The notes beneath the pieces are model-generated. The model worked only from the letters and a program-made list of their open reading frames with translations. It was not told where the DNA came from and ran no database searches. Positions 46,862-57,962 of a stretch of DNA of 64,000 nucleotides are shown here, one piece after another. The position numbers and the translations under genes were made by a program. Origin of the DNA: Girardinichthys multiradiatus (Eukaryota; Chordata; Actinopteri; Cyprinodontiformes; Goodeidae); assembly GCF_021462225.1 (NCBI RefSeq), contig NC_061818.1, positions 20,781,978-20,845,977 of the forward strand, given 5' to 3'. The stretch's first letter is position 1. The number at the start of each line of letters is the position of its first letter.

Positions 46862-47149
46862 TGATGGAGTTTGCATGTTCTTCCTGTGCATGTGTGGGTT
46901 CTCTCCGGGTACTCCGGCTTCCTCCCACAGTCCAGAAACATGACTGTTAGGTTAGGTGGTTTCTCTAAATTGCCCTTAGGCGCAAATGAGTGTGTGCATT
47001 GTTATTTGTCCTGTGTGTGCCTGTGTTGCCCTGCGATGGACTGGCGACCTGTCCAGGGTGTACCCCGCCTCCCGTCCATAGAATGCTGGCGATAGGCACC
47101 AGCTTTCCCACGACCCTCTATGGAAGAAGCGGTAGAAACTGACTGACTG
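46862..47149 (+). mobile_element. SINE/LINE-tail repeat (body and tail)
   Basis: Contains ggagtttgcatgttcttcct, gggttctctccgggtactcc, ggcttcctcccacagtccag, aaattgcccttaggcg, gcgatggactggcgacctgt and ends near aagcggtagaaactgactga. A widespread fish retroposon body; its tRNA-like head is missing here. A rearranged copy lies at 53508-53780. Confidence 0.75.
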
Positions 47150-47216
47150 CATTGATGCACAACTAGTAAACAGTGGTCCATACCACCCAAGTATTTTGTC
47201 TTAAAATAGTCATTAG

Positions 47217-47285
47217 TGATTCAATTCAGTTAGTTAGTTTTTCTTTAAAGCACCAAATAACAAATGTCATCTCAAGGCACATCTA
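47217..47285 (-). repeat. LINE 3'-tail fragment
   Basis: Antisense of the tail gtgccttgagatgacatttg with a decayed (aattg)-like end. Same family as the tails at 59971-62560 and 62570-63905. Confidence 0.5.
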
Positions 47286-48729
47286 TCCATCCTAACAGAT
47301 TATCTGAAAAGTGCTAATAACTGAGTTATGAGTTATTACATCTCGATTAAAGACAGGGATGCAACAAGTCAAAAATGGTAAATGAAACCAAAAACAAAGA
47401 ACCTAAAGACATTATTTCCACAGTGCATAAAAGGGGAAAAACACTAGGAGCAATTTTTATTTCTAGCATTCCTTCACAAACCTCAATGAGATGAAAAAAT
47501 GTAAGAATAAATTTGTAGCATCCTACCAGAGTCATGCCTATTAAATAAAATCTTAGATTAGGTGTAAATCCATGTCTACAAATGATCGAACCGCAGTGAA
47601 GCGCACCAAGTCACCCACCCAATCAATATTTTATGAGTCATGTAATGATTACCCAAGTCAGATTCTCACCTTTAAGTCAGAAAGTAACATTTAAGCTAAA
47701 GATGTCTCTCAGAATATGATAAATGTTGCAAATTATACAATCAAAATAATTTGTGCTATGAAATTATATATCTAATAATCCAACTACAAAGACAGAAGCT
47801 GTTATTCTGTCAGACTTTCACATTATGAAATGTGCAAACCTTATCTGCAAAGCCACATAGTTTCCATAATGGTTATAAGCATTTTATTACCATTAACCTT
47901 AAGCAAGAGGTGATAGCTGCTGAGGAGCTTGCTGTATAATCTTACCAAACAAAACACACAGGCGCCTAAATTATTAAACCTGGAGTCTTTTTCCTGAATT
48001 TCACCACTTCAATGAGCTGCTGCGGGGGCTGCCCTAACAATACGCCAGGTAAATAAAAGCTGTTCAAAAAAACTAAAGGCTTGTAAGAAAAGCCTTCACT
48101 CTCCTTTTTTCCCCCCACTCTAGCTCTTTATAGACCTTTAATGTGCTACCTGTGGAGAGTAGCATCCAGAGTGTTGATGTTTTTTTTTTTTTTTCTTTTC
48201 AGTCTCAACCATCTTTAAAGAAAACATATTTAAGAGGTATTTTACAGGGAAAACCTCAATCTCAATGGTGTGCAACCATTGAGATTGCTTATTGTCAGTA
48301 TCTATTTTTTTCTGTTACTACCAGAACATCTTAAACCCCAGTCAACATGTGTATGTGGCTCCTATATGGATTGCACTCACAATGTCATATGGGACCCAGT
48401 TGGGTTGGCAAAATGCTTTGCATATTGGCAAAAGCAGTTGGGTACCATATGGAGCTCTTTTCTGGGTCCAACACTGCAGTCAGTCAAGTTTCACATTGAT
48501 GGTATTAAGGAAATAATTTTAAATTAGGCAACACATCTAGGGTCCGGTCCGTATGGGGCCCATTTGAACTGAAACTGTTCTGCATCAAACCTACAAGTGG
48601 ATCCCAAATAATTTAAATATGATTAAAAAGTTTTTTTTCCTCAGTAAATCAATTCCAAAAGCGAAACTGATGTGATATAAATCTGTTACACACAGTTAAT
48701 TTTGATGATGACAGTTGTAGCCTATGTCC

Positions 48730-48910
48730 TGGTTACCTCCATGTGTAACGCCTCTTGAAGCACTAGCACAATCCCACTGCTTTTGCAACTTTTTCTACCA
48801 CAATTTTTCCTTCCACTAAGCTTTCCATTGATATAATTGAATACAGTCTATTGAACAGCCACCCTCTTCGGCTGTTTTGTGTTTTTTTTTGTGTTAGTTA
48901 CTGTATTTTT
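48730..48910 (-). pseudogene. Tc1-like fossil fragment (N-terminal coding)
   Basis: The plus strand reads ttttgcaactttttctacca, ttccttccactaagctttcc and ttgaatacagtctattgaac. This is antisense to the HTH region (QS.V.SI.GKL..R) of the older Tc1 family also seen at 32640-32900. Confidence 0.6.
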
Positions 48911-49541
48911 GTATTGGTTTTGTGTAATATTTTTATTTTCTAAAGATAGCTATTTGTGTGTCCGCTGATAGCTATAATAACCAAAATAAATTAAATACAT
49001 CCCTACAAGCAATTTATTTAGAGCCTAAACAAACCACTATTCTAATCATATGCTGCCTGAGATAAGGCTGAAACTTTAAAAGGCAGCGCTTTCATAATGG
49101 AACAATACAAACGGGGTGGGGCCATTTTCCTCAAAACCAGTGATTCACTTCTCCAAAAACCAGATTTCTAAACTCAGGCAAAACCTGCTGGAAAACCGCT
49201 TTGAAGCGTTTACATGCAGTAAGATTAAAAAAGGCAGAGCTAAACAGGCCACTTAGGTAGCCAGCTATATTTAATTTAATATTTAATTAGTCCTTATAAT
49301 AGTTTATCTTCATCCATACAAGTTGCCATGTTGCCAGTGAAAACTAAAAACTATTCCCATTTATGTCAAGTTTATTAAACGTCGCTTTTAAAATAAGAAG
49401 GAATCAGCTTTTAATTAGTTAACACCTCTCCAGCTTTGCTCTGCCGCATGAACGTGTAGGTATGGAGGAATTTTCTCCCCCGTCGTGGTCGCACCTGTTG
49501 TCTTCCCAGCTTCCCATCTAAACCAGTAGCCATATACCCAC

Positions 49542-49592
49542 CTTGTATGTATTTTCGGCGAGCTTGTTCGCTTCCTCCACCTTCTTCGACAT
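49542..49592 (-). CDS. baiap2l1: baiap2l1 exon 1 (start codon)
   Basis: Encodes residues 1-17, MSKKVEEANKLAENTYK, matching the family start (MS..EE.N.L.E.TY). The ATG has A at -3 (context AAAG ATG). The frame is open upstream, but family homology begins at this methionine. Donor gtgggt directly follows the AAG codon, phase 0. This is the first helix turn of the I-BAR domain. Confidence 0.9.
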
Positions 49593-49880
49593 CTTTATTC
49601 TCCTCTCGACGCCCGAATAAATGGAAAAAGAGAGATTTTCCTCAAACTTGTTTCTCAGACACAACACCAACGCGAGCCCCAACTCCCCCACAAAAAAAGG
49701 AAAGAATGACTCCCAGGAGAAGAAGTGACCAAAACCTACGGACGTATAGATTCCTTCATAGCCAGCAGGAAACGCCAAACTCACACATGTTGACAGAAAT
49801 AAGACAAAATCCGACTTCAATGGGAGAAAGTGTAATTTTCTGTCGCTGCCACTGCTGCTCGGCACTAAAAGCCTGAACTG
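49593..49880 (-). promoter_or_regulatory. baiap2l1: Probable 5' UTR and core promoter of baiap2l1
   Basis: Sequence immediately upstream of the exon 1 ATG. It has more C and G than the surrounding introns and no recognisable repeat, as expected of a 5' UTR and proximal promoter. No convincing TATA box was seen and the transcription start cannot be placed from sequence alone. Confidence 0.4.
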
Positions 49881-50450
49881 TCAAACTTGTTGTAGGTAGC
49901 TAGTTCACAGAAGGGGAGGAGACCTGTGGAGGGAGGTATTATTAGCCTATTTTAACCCTTAACTGTTTTTGTAACTCTTATGAAACTTCATAATGATTAT
50001 TTACTCGCACACTCATCTGTTTAACTAAACTAGGAAACGATTCTTAGTGTGACAATAAACCTAAATCTCAAATTAAATTTTTGTTGTATTTGTATTTATT
50101 ATTTTAACAAATCCTTGTAGGGACACATACTTTCCATATAATCTAAGAGTGAGACGAGCTTTCCCCAATGTAGATATGTTTGTTTGATTTTCGCACTTTT
50201 AATTGATCCAGTTACTCAAAACAACTCTGTGTATTCATCTGTTTAAGCAAGATTTATATATTTAATGTTATCAGCTTTAACTTTATAACAAAACATGTTT
50301 TTTTTTCTTCAAAACATTGATGTATTTAGTCTTTGAATGTACCTGTAGCTGTATGGCAGGCAGCACAGATGGAAAAAATAGACAAACTGTGGGGCACGGG
50401 CGCCCCCTGGAGGCGCATTGTTCATACACGGACATACTTTCCGGATATAT

Positions 50451-50640
50451 AGTGCCTTGCAAAAGTATTCATACGTCAAACGTTATACAATTTTATGAAA
50501 CTACAACTTCAAACTTTTGTATACTTTAATAGGGTTTCTGGAGACAGACTATCACAGAGTAGTGCATAATTTTGAAGAGAAAATAAAGTGTTATAGTTTT
50601 TAACATTTTATTACAAATTCAAATCTGAAAAGTGTGCCAT
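50451..50640 (+). mobile_element. Tc1-like fossil, left end only
   Basis: agtgccttgcaaaagtattc to tctgaaaagtgtgcc, the left inverted repeat of the old CAGTGCC family, cut off where another Tc1 element begins. Confidence 0.75.
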
Positions 50641-50644
50641 GCAC

Positions 50645-51720
50645 TGCCTGTCCAAAAAAACTAAAGTCACCACTTGGATTTAACAACGCAATTAGGTAAA
50701 TAGTCTCCCATTGGATAATTACAGCACGGATTATTATATTTCAGCTGGCCACAAGTTATTAAACCCCAAAGTATACAGTAAGCCATGGAAAAATTGTTAA
50801 TCTGTTTCAGATTGGTAAAATTATTCACATGCATTATGCTGAAACTGCTAAAATGGGTTAAGAACTGGTTAATGAAGTAAATAAAAACTGTAAGGTTTGT
50901 GGGGAACCATAATCTTTGTGGACGAATTGTGGTCGGATAAATATCTTGTATGACTGAAATCTTGAATGACCTACAATGTATTGTGAAATCATATAAAAAC
51001 AATAGCAGAACTCAATTTTCAGAACTCAATTTCTGTTTGCCCATACAAATAGGAATTTAAGGGATTGGGACTAAATGTGTGTAGCTCTAAGAAATCCAGT
51101 GAGGCTAATTTGAAAAAAGGCTTCAGTTTGCTAAGAAGCATAAAGACTGGACTCTAGAGCAATGGTAGAAGGTCATGTGCTCAGAGTTCAGATTTACCCT
51201 GTTCCAGAGAAATGGGTGCATCACGGTAAGAAGAGACATGCATGAAGGGATGCTCCAATTATGCTTAGTGGCTACAGATCAGGCCTGTGTGTGCAGTGCT
51301 ATGATCTGGGGTTGCTGCAGTTAGTCAGGTCTTGTTTGACAATAGGTGCCCAAATCCTGAGGTCAGCCAACTTCCTGATTATATTGAATGACCAGTTTAT
51401 TCCATCAGTGAAGTTTTGCTTTCCTGATGGCTGAGGCATATTCCTAGACTACAATGGTAGGATTCATCAGGTTCAAACTGTGAAAGAGTGGTTCAAGGAG
51501 CACGAAACATCGCTTTCAAAAGTGGGTTTGCCACCAAACAGTTCAGAGCTTAGCCCCACTGAAAATCTTTGGGTTGTACTGGAGAAGAGTTTGCCCAACA
51601 TTCCATCTCTCATATCATCTATAAGATCTTGGCTTAAAAAATATGCAACTCCGGATTGAGACCATCGTGTTTCACAGTCCAGATGGATTTAGCAAAAGGA
51701 GGTTTTTCAACACACATAGG
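50645..51720 (+). pseudogene. Second Tc1-family fossil with transposase remnants
   Basis: Starts near cactgcctgtccaaaaaaac. Remnants include actggactctagagcaatgg (WTLEQW), agcccaactc-type and ccccactgaaaatctttggg (P.ENLW), and ctgtgaaagagtggttcaag (VKEWF). Frameshifts and stops throughout. Terminus and coding words differ from copies A-E. Confidence 0.65.
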
Positions 51721-51734
51721 CAAAATAATTTCAG

Positions 51735-52330
51735 TTTACTCTTCTTTCGGGCATACTGTACCCTCTATATGCCTTGAGGCAAATTACAAATGGGACCTGT
51801 AATGACTTCCTATTAACAATGGCTTTCCTCTTTCCACTCTTCCATAACGGGCAGATTTGTGATGTGCATGTATAACAGTACAGTCAACAGATTCCCTTAT
51901 CTGAGCTTTGAATTTCTGCAGCTCCTCCACAGTTACCATCGGGGTCTTGCCAACTCCTCAGTTCCTCAGTCAGTTAAGATGGATGACTATGTCTCAGTAG
52001 TTTTGCATTTGTGCTTGATCTTCATTTTTTGGTGGTGGATTAAAAATTCCTCTTGGGATATTGTTTTATATCCAAACCCTGCTTTAAAGTCTCCACAAGT
52101 TAATCTCTGACTCGTTTAGCAAGTTCTATGGTCCTCACAATGATGTTTATTGACGAATATTCCCTAACATGTATGAGGTTTTCACAGAACAGCTGGATTT
52201 ATACTAAGATCAAACCACACATAAGTCGGGTCTATATAATAATTAGGTAACTTCTAAGGACAGTTTTTTAGGGGTATCAGAATAAACATGCTAAAAACAA
52301 ATTCCTGCAACGTCCTTTAGTTTTGCTTGC
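51735..52330 (-). pseudogene. Tc1-like fossil, N-terminal half, minus strand
   Basis: The plus strand reads ttccataacgggcagatttg, cagctcctccacagttacca, ccctgctttaaagtctccac, gaacagctggatttatacta and aattaggtaacttct: the antisense of the N-terminal transposase and leader of the CAGTGCC-type family. It lies tail to tail with the fossil at 50645-51720. Confidence 0.65.
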
Positions 52331-53374
52331 TTTTAACCTCTCCCTCAGTTTTCTCTTTTGGCTTGCTCTTCAGATAAGTCTGCTCTCAGTGCTTCACAAG
52401 ATTGACACTTCTCAGAACTTTGACACATTAATGTGAATAAATCAGAGGTGCTTTGACATGGTTAAGCTCTCAACTGCTTATTTAATTAATTAGTTTTTCC
52501 CAGGATATAAATTCAAAGCGTTTTTTTTTTTTTTGCATTTGCAGTTGATGATCAATATATCATGATCTACCACTAGGTGTCCCTCACAGCCAAGCTGAGA
52601 AAGGTTTCATAATCTGACGCATTTTACCAACTCTTGACATGTTTTTTGTTTTTTATAAGCATATAGTATTGGTTTCCATAATTCAATTAAACTTAGTATT
52701 TTGACACAGCAGCATCATCAATTCCAGTAAGTCCCCTGTTAGACCATTCGAAATTCACACAGGCTGCATTCAAGCAGCCAACAAATCAAACACCAAGCAT
52801 TTGTAAATATCACGTGTTGCAACAGTGAGAGCAAATATGCCAAGGCCTTATTTTGTAAATGTCATTTGAGTTCAAGACTTTGGAAAGCTCTCTGTTGCCA
52901 TCGGGGGCTTGCCAAAGGAGCTGAATGCAGAATGAGACTGTACCCCCAGGCTCTGAATGTCTAGTGCTGCTTTCCCAGGTTTCAAAATGCTGCTAAGTGG
53001 CACACACAGTGTAATTAGTATCTAAAGCTCCAATGTGAGTGTTAGGCCTAAGTATTCTTTCCTCTCTTGTTGGTATCCTCTGCATCATGTCTCTCCTGAT
53101 GGCCTCCCAGTGGGTAGGTGTAAATCAATACAAAAGGCATGTAAAGCTAAGTAAAGCAACATGAGGGTCATTAATAACCAGTTAAATTTCTCAAGGACAA
53201 AGAAAAGATTTTTACTTACAGGTATAAGCATTTAACCTGATTTGGTCCATCTGTATAATAGATGCCAGGGGTGTATAACTCATTGAATTTATTGCCTCAT
53301 GTAATAAGAGTTGTAGTTATTCTAATTCAATTTGTAATTTATAAGTATGGTGTCTTGAACAGCACTCATCACTC

Positions 53375-53500
53375 CTTAGACCTTTCCACATAGTCTTGTT
53401 ACTTCCACAAATGTGTGTATTGTATAATATTTGGGTTTTATGTAACAGACAAACACCAATGAAAATCTGAAAAGTGTGGATTTATATTTAGTCCCCCCTT
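53375..53500 (+). mobile_element. Short Tc1 left-end fragment
   Basis: gggttttatgtaacagacaa, caccaatgaaaatctgaaaa and gtgtggatttatatttagtc match the interior of the old Tc1 left inverted repeat. Confidence 0.5.
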
Positions 53501-53507
53501 ACCTTGG

Positions 53508-53780
53508 CACCCGGAGAGAACCTACACATGCATGGGGAGAACATGCAAACGTAATGCAGAAAGACCCCGGGCCAGGAGTCAAACACAGGACCTTCTCACT
53601 GCAAGGCAACAGTGCTACCAACAGTGCAACCCTGCAGCCGGCTTCCTCCCACAGTCCAGAAACATGACTGTTAGGTTAATTGGTCTCTCTAAATTGCCCT
53701 TAGATGCGTGAATGAGTGTGTACATGGATGTTTGTGTGTTGCGCTGCGATGGACTGGTGACTTGTCCAGGGGAAGTGAGA
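53508..53780. mobile_element. tRNA-SINE copy with inverted 5' half
   Basis: 53508-53638 is the reverse complement of the SINE head: tRNA-like A/B-box part and body up to tctctccgggt. From 53638 (ccggcttcctcccacag) the rest continues in plus orientation to gacttgtccaggg. The two halves meet almost exactly at their normal junction point, head reversed. The intact body order is visible at 46862-47149. Confidence 0.75.
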
Positions 53781-54929
53781 TTGCTAAATCTACTTCTGAA
53801 AGTTTTCTGTAGGTTTTGGAGGATAACTTTGGGTGTTAAAGTTTAAATAAGCTAGTTATCACCAGCAGAAGTTCTATGTTAATTCATTTAATCTTAAATT
53901 TGAACTGGATAATAGATTTTAGTTGGTGATATCCAAAGAATTTGAAAACGTATCAATGCATTAAGAATCTTTTAAAACATTAAAGAGTCCTTGAAATAAT
54001 TTATTCCTTTACTGTTCCATGTTGAAAAGTTAGCCTTTTTATTTTGCAGTATGTCTGGATTGTTCTAAATTTGTCTGCATGGGAGAATTGAAGAGCTTTT
54101 CATTTTGAGATATTGCCACCAGACTGTCAGAGATATACAGATATTGATGTGTTTAAAACAGCTGTGCTGCTTAATTAAAGGGTTGATAAATGGATCTGAG
54201 AAACATGTAGCCTTACAAAGGGTTTGTTTAATTTCTATACATAGACTGTCTGATGGATTTTTCCAAATCCATTTTAAGATATATTGTATATGTGCCAATA
54301 TTTATAAAAACTTGAGAGTTCCAAACCTCCAATACTTCTAGCTTTTTATAACCTTTTTAAATGTTTGCATGGAGGTTTAGATGTCCATTAAATTTTTGAC
54401 TTGATAGAATCTAAGCTTTTTTTAAGCATTATCTGTATGTGTGTCCACTTAAGTAGAACTTTTCAAGTACCAACTTGAAAGTCAAAAGTTCATGTAGGAA
54501 TGTTGGAAGCTTCTCCCCAATCCCATCCATATTATCCAACATGGCTCCTATTTGTTTAAAACTCTGTAACAAAGGTTGCACAGTTATAACGTTCCTCCAG
54601 AGTTTGACTTCATAAAATGCAAAGAAGTACACTTTTACTGCCAGAAGTAGTTAGCTTGTCACTGCACACAGCTTTTGGCATGTCCTACAGGTTTTGTTTC
54701 CTGTGGCTGGAGCAGGATAATGATGAGTCTGGTGTCATTCCCAGGTCCACTTTGGAACATCAGAGGTAAAAAACTAGCTAATATGAATTGTTCTTGGGCT
54801 GTTGTTCGTTTCAGTTTATACTGGCTGTTCTTGGAATATGATCTTCTGTGCCTTGTTTTTGTAGTCTCTGTTTAAAACAAACATCAGGGTGCTTAAACAA
54901 TGCATGTATGCTATAATTTTTATTTCTGA

Positions 54930-55110
54930 GTGGTGGATTGAACATTGCTGTTGGAATATTGTTTTATGTCCTAACCCTGCTTTAAACTTCTCCACAACTT
55001 TATCTCTGATCTGTTCAGTAACTTCTGTGTTCTTTACAATGATGTTTATTGACTAATGTTCCCCAACAAATGTACGAGGTCTTTACAGAACAGCTGCATT
55101 TATCTAAATG
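54930..55110 (-). pseudogene. Tc1-like fossil fragment, minus strand
   Basis: ccctgctttaaacttctcca, caactttatctctgatctgt and gaacagctgcatttatctaa are antisense Tc1 N-terminal/leader sequence, parallel to the copy at 52050-52210. Confidence 0.65.
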
Positions 55111-56492
55111 TAACATTTCTTCCCTTGCAAATGGTGGATAACAATCTCTTTTGAGTACTACTAAAAGCTATATAAGTTCTACCAGCCGTAACACCGGTTG
55201 AGCTCAATTTCAGATTCAAAGATTTTGGCCATTTGTACCAATCATAGAGCATGTTAAACTGTCAAGTTGTATGAATAAATTTATATTAGAAGCATTACCT
55301 GGTCAGCTAAAAGAAAAAGACAATTGCGCTGAAAAATGAGTCACTATTGAGAAATTATGTTCCCATAAAATTTTCCAGTCTTGTTCTATAAGCTTTTACT
55401 TGTACTGGTCCATGAGCTGTACTCTCGGCTGATGTTTCCCATCATTTATAGTCATTATTTCATGAATGCATTCAATAAAGAGCCTGCTTATGCTCTGCCA
55501 GCAAGGTCACCTCCTTTTCACACATGCCATATTTTTTGCAGCTGCTCTCTCAGAGAAGTGGTGCACAGACAATGGGAATGGCTAAAAAAATGCTTTTCGC
55601 CCTTGAAGATGGTAATGAGTTTACCTTTTACAATACTGCAAATGTAATCACCTTTGCCTTTGTGTATTTATTTCAGCCATCATTCTCAGAAACTATTTAT
55701 GTCTTGAGTTATTGACGTCAGTTGTGCCGTTCTTTAAATAGTTCAAGGACAGAATGAAATTGTGCAAGGCAAATACACAAAACACATCATTATACTCATC
55801 TGTTTCAACCGACACCAAAGCTTGATGTGCAAAATAACTTATATTTTCAAAGAGTTGCAATGTTGGAGCTCATTATTTTTTCTGTGTGAAATTATAAATC
55901 GAGCCTATTTCAGCTGGGACAGTGTGATGACCCAGGGCTAAAACTGTTCTTGTCTACATCAGTATTTGTACACAATGCGTTTACCACTCATGTACAGAAC
56001 TCGAAATTGAATATAAACAATAAAAATGATGGAGATGGTAAACACTGATTGGCAGAAAAAAAACAATATACAACATCTTTGAGGAAAAAGATGCTATTGC
56101 ATGAACAGTCTTCCTTCACCTGCATTGTTCAGGGGGCATACTCCTGGGAAAAAAGTTTGGGCCACAGCATGAAATCACTCAACATCAATCTAAAATCAAA
56201 ATGAAACTGTAAAACACCAACTACTAAAAGAACGTAGTTTCAAAGGACAACACAGACTTAATGTCCATACCCTGATTCCTCTGTGACAGAGGCATGTGTC
56301 TGAACTGACAAGAAGTAAGGTGTGAATTTTTATGCTCACAAGGTGAAACTGCTGCTTCTCAAAAGAGCTGAGTCATCTGCCCAGGTATCCTTCGGTTTTA
56401 TACTTAGATACTGCAGGAAATGATCGGATGCATGCTGCAGGGATTAAATTAATGACTGGGGTGTTTTTGTTACATGGTTTACTTTCTGAGCT

Positions 56493-56600
56493 TCAGGGTG
56501 GTTACATAGTTAGCACTATTCTCCTGCAGCAAAAATATTCTTGGTTCAAATCTCCGATCGGACTGGGGGTGGGTCATTTCTGCATAATCTCTACAAATCA
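56493..56600 (+). mobile_element. Degenerate tRNA-derived SINE head
   Basis: gggtggttacatagttagca (A-box region) and cttggttcaaatctcc (B-box like GGTTCGAATCC) spaced as in tRNA-SINEs. Diverged from the family at 53508-53638. Confidence 0.5.
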
Positions 56601-56639
56601 TTGTCCTGTGTCCTTTTTATGCTTTCTTCTCTAAAGCAC

Positions 56640-57360
56640 ACCACACAACTTTTCTAAAGAGATTTGAACCAGGGAACTTGGAAGAAGGTTACTTTTGTGT
56701 CTGCTGCACCATTTCTGTGTAGAACTGGCCGTATGTGTTTCAGGTTGTTATCCTTATTACCCAAAGACAGAGAATTTAAAGTTTTCAGGTTGTGTCTCAG
56801 GCTGCAGTGCTTCCCCCTTCAGAAGAAGGGTGACCTGAGGGTGTGGTCCATCTATAAGGGGATCACACTCCTCAGCTTCCCTGGTAAGGCCTATGCCAGG
56901 GTATTGGAAAGGAGAGTCCGGCCGATAGTCGTACCTCGGCTTCAGGAGGAGCAGTGTGGTTTTCGTCCCGGCCGTGGAACACTGGACCAGCTCTATACCC
57001 TCTACAGGGTACTCAAGGGTTCATGGGAGTTTGCCCAACCGGTCCACATGTGTTTTGTGGACCTGGAGAAAGCATTCGACTGTGTCCCTCTCTGTGACCC
57101 CGACTCTGTGCTCTGTGAGGAGCTCAGCCATCCAGAAGGGGCTCGGAGTAGAGCCGCTGCTCCTCCATATTGAGAGGAGTTGAGGTGGCTCAGGTATTTA
57201 TACCGGATGCCTCACTCAGGAGTTGTTTCAGGCACGTCCCACCGGGAGGAGGTACAGGGGACAGCCCAGGACATGCTGACCTTGGAACGCCTTGGGCTCC
57301 CCCCGGAGGAGCTGGAGGTGGTGTCTGGGGAGAGGGATGTCTGGGAAAATTTGTTATTCC
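56640..57360 (+). pseudogene. Non-LTR retrotransposon (LINE) fossil with internal deletion
   Basis: An RT segment reads YKGITLLSFPGKAYARVLER, EEQCGFRPGRGTLDQLYTL and FVDLEKAFDCVP (RT motif with the first catalytic Asp, VDLEKAFD). About 57085-57100 it jumps to the C-terminal region (SHPEGARSRAAAPPY, then in other frames RRFRHVPPGG-like text and LERLGLPPEELEVVSGERDV). The YADD box and finger domain are missing. Dead on arrival or later deleted. Confidence 0.85.
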
Positions 57361-57868
57361 ACTACAATTTGTGTACAAAGGTTTTACTCCATACGGCAGC
57401 AAATTCCTAATTTATATACAAACAACGCTAACATAACTGTTAACCCAAACGTTTCATATTGACCCATCATTATGACTGTTTTATATTATTTTGTTTAGTT
57501 TAAGAATCAGGTTTTGAGTTTTGCTGTGATTTGTTGTGATTGTTTTGTTTTTGAAAATGTACGTGAGCTGTTTTTCATACAGTGAATGCATATACTATTT
57601 AAGTTTTACCTTTCTTTTTATTAACTAACATTGTTTTTGCTAGATAGGTATATGATGTATGTGACGGCATTTTAAACTCCAACTCCACAGTGATAAGCAA
57701 ACTGCAGGGGGTCCTGATTTTATTGTTTGCTTGCTCACGTGTGCCAACAGGAGTCTCTAGTTTTTTTTAAGGAGATGCTAGTTTTTAAGATCTTTGTCGT
57801 GTTATATTCATTCCACAGGCAAACAGAAAGTGTGATCAACTTAAAAAAGTAACAAATAAACTTTAATG

Positions 57869-57962
57869 GGTGTGGTTTTGATCCCGCGACAGCCTGCGTC
57901 GAGGACTGAGGCCTCCGTACATGGGTCGCGCGCTTAACCCCCTACACCACCATTGCCACACT
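57869..57962 (-). mobile_element. tRNA-derived SINE head
   Basis: On the minus strand, ggtggtgtagggggttaagc (A-box like) is followed by gtacggaggcctcagtcctc and tgtcgcgggatcaaaacc (B-box like). The layout fits fish tRNA-SINE heads of a different family from the one at 53508. A genuine tRNA is unlikely because the cloverleaf arms are poor. Confidence 0.5.

Larger units (their letters stand above)
46274..49541 (-). other. baiap2l1 intron 1
   Basis: 3.3 kb. Holds a possible hAT-MITE (about 46455-46828), a SINE copy (46862-47149), a LINE tail fragment (about 47217-47285, minus) and a Tc1 fossil (about 48730-48910, minus). 47290-48730 and 48910-49540 show nothing recognised. Confidence 0.75.
6004..49592 (-). 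other. baiap2l1: Gene span: teleost BAIAP2L1 (IRTKS) orthologue, exons 1-12
   Basis: Twelve minus-strand exons join in frame into 468 codons, compared with about 511 residues in human BAIAP2L1. The family (IRSp53/MIM-homology adaptors) uses an N-terminal I-BAR/IMD helical bundle to bind acidic lipids and bend membrane outward, and an SH3 domain to recruit actin regulators, at filopodia-like protrusions, microvilli and junctions. Seen here: I-BAR about residues 1-235 with basic patch [10 protein letters not shown] and block [14 protein letters not shown]; linker with HTSPLANMF; SH3 about 333-390 with [17 protein letters not shown] and RGWFPSSY; tail with MVLPPTDYF. All introns are GT-AG and phases agree. 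The terminal WH2-like exon is not found and probably lies beyond position 1. BAIAP2 and BAIAP2L2 are the alternatives; the linker and tail wording fit BAIAP2L1 best. I cannot decide between teleost a and b paralogues. Introns 3, 4, 6 and 10 are swollen by transposons. Confidence 0.93.

Noticed and set aside
49547..49876. 109-aa plus-strand frame over exon 1
   Set aside because: Antisense shadow of the baiap2l1 first exon and 5' UTR.
57869..57962. Functional tRNA gene
   Set aside because: A- and B-box-like words are present but acceptor and anticodon stems do not pair well. It matches a SINE head instead.
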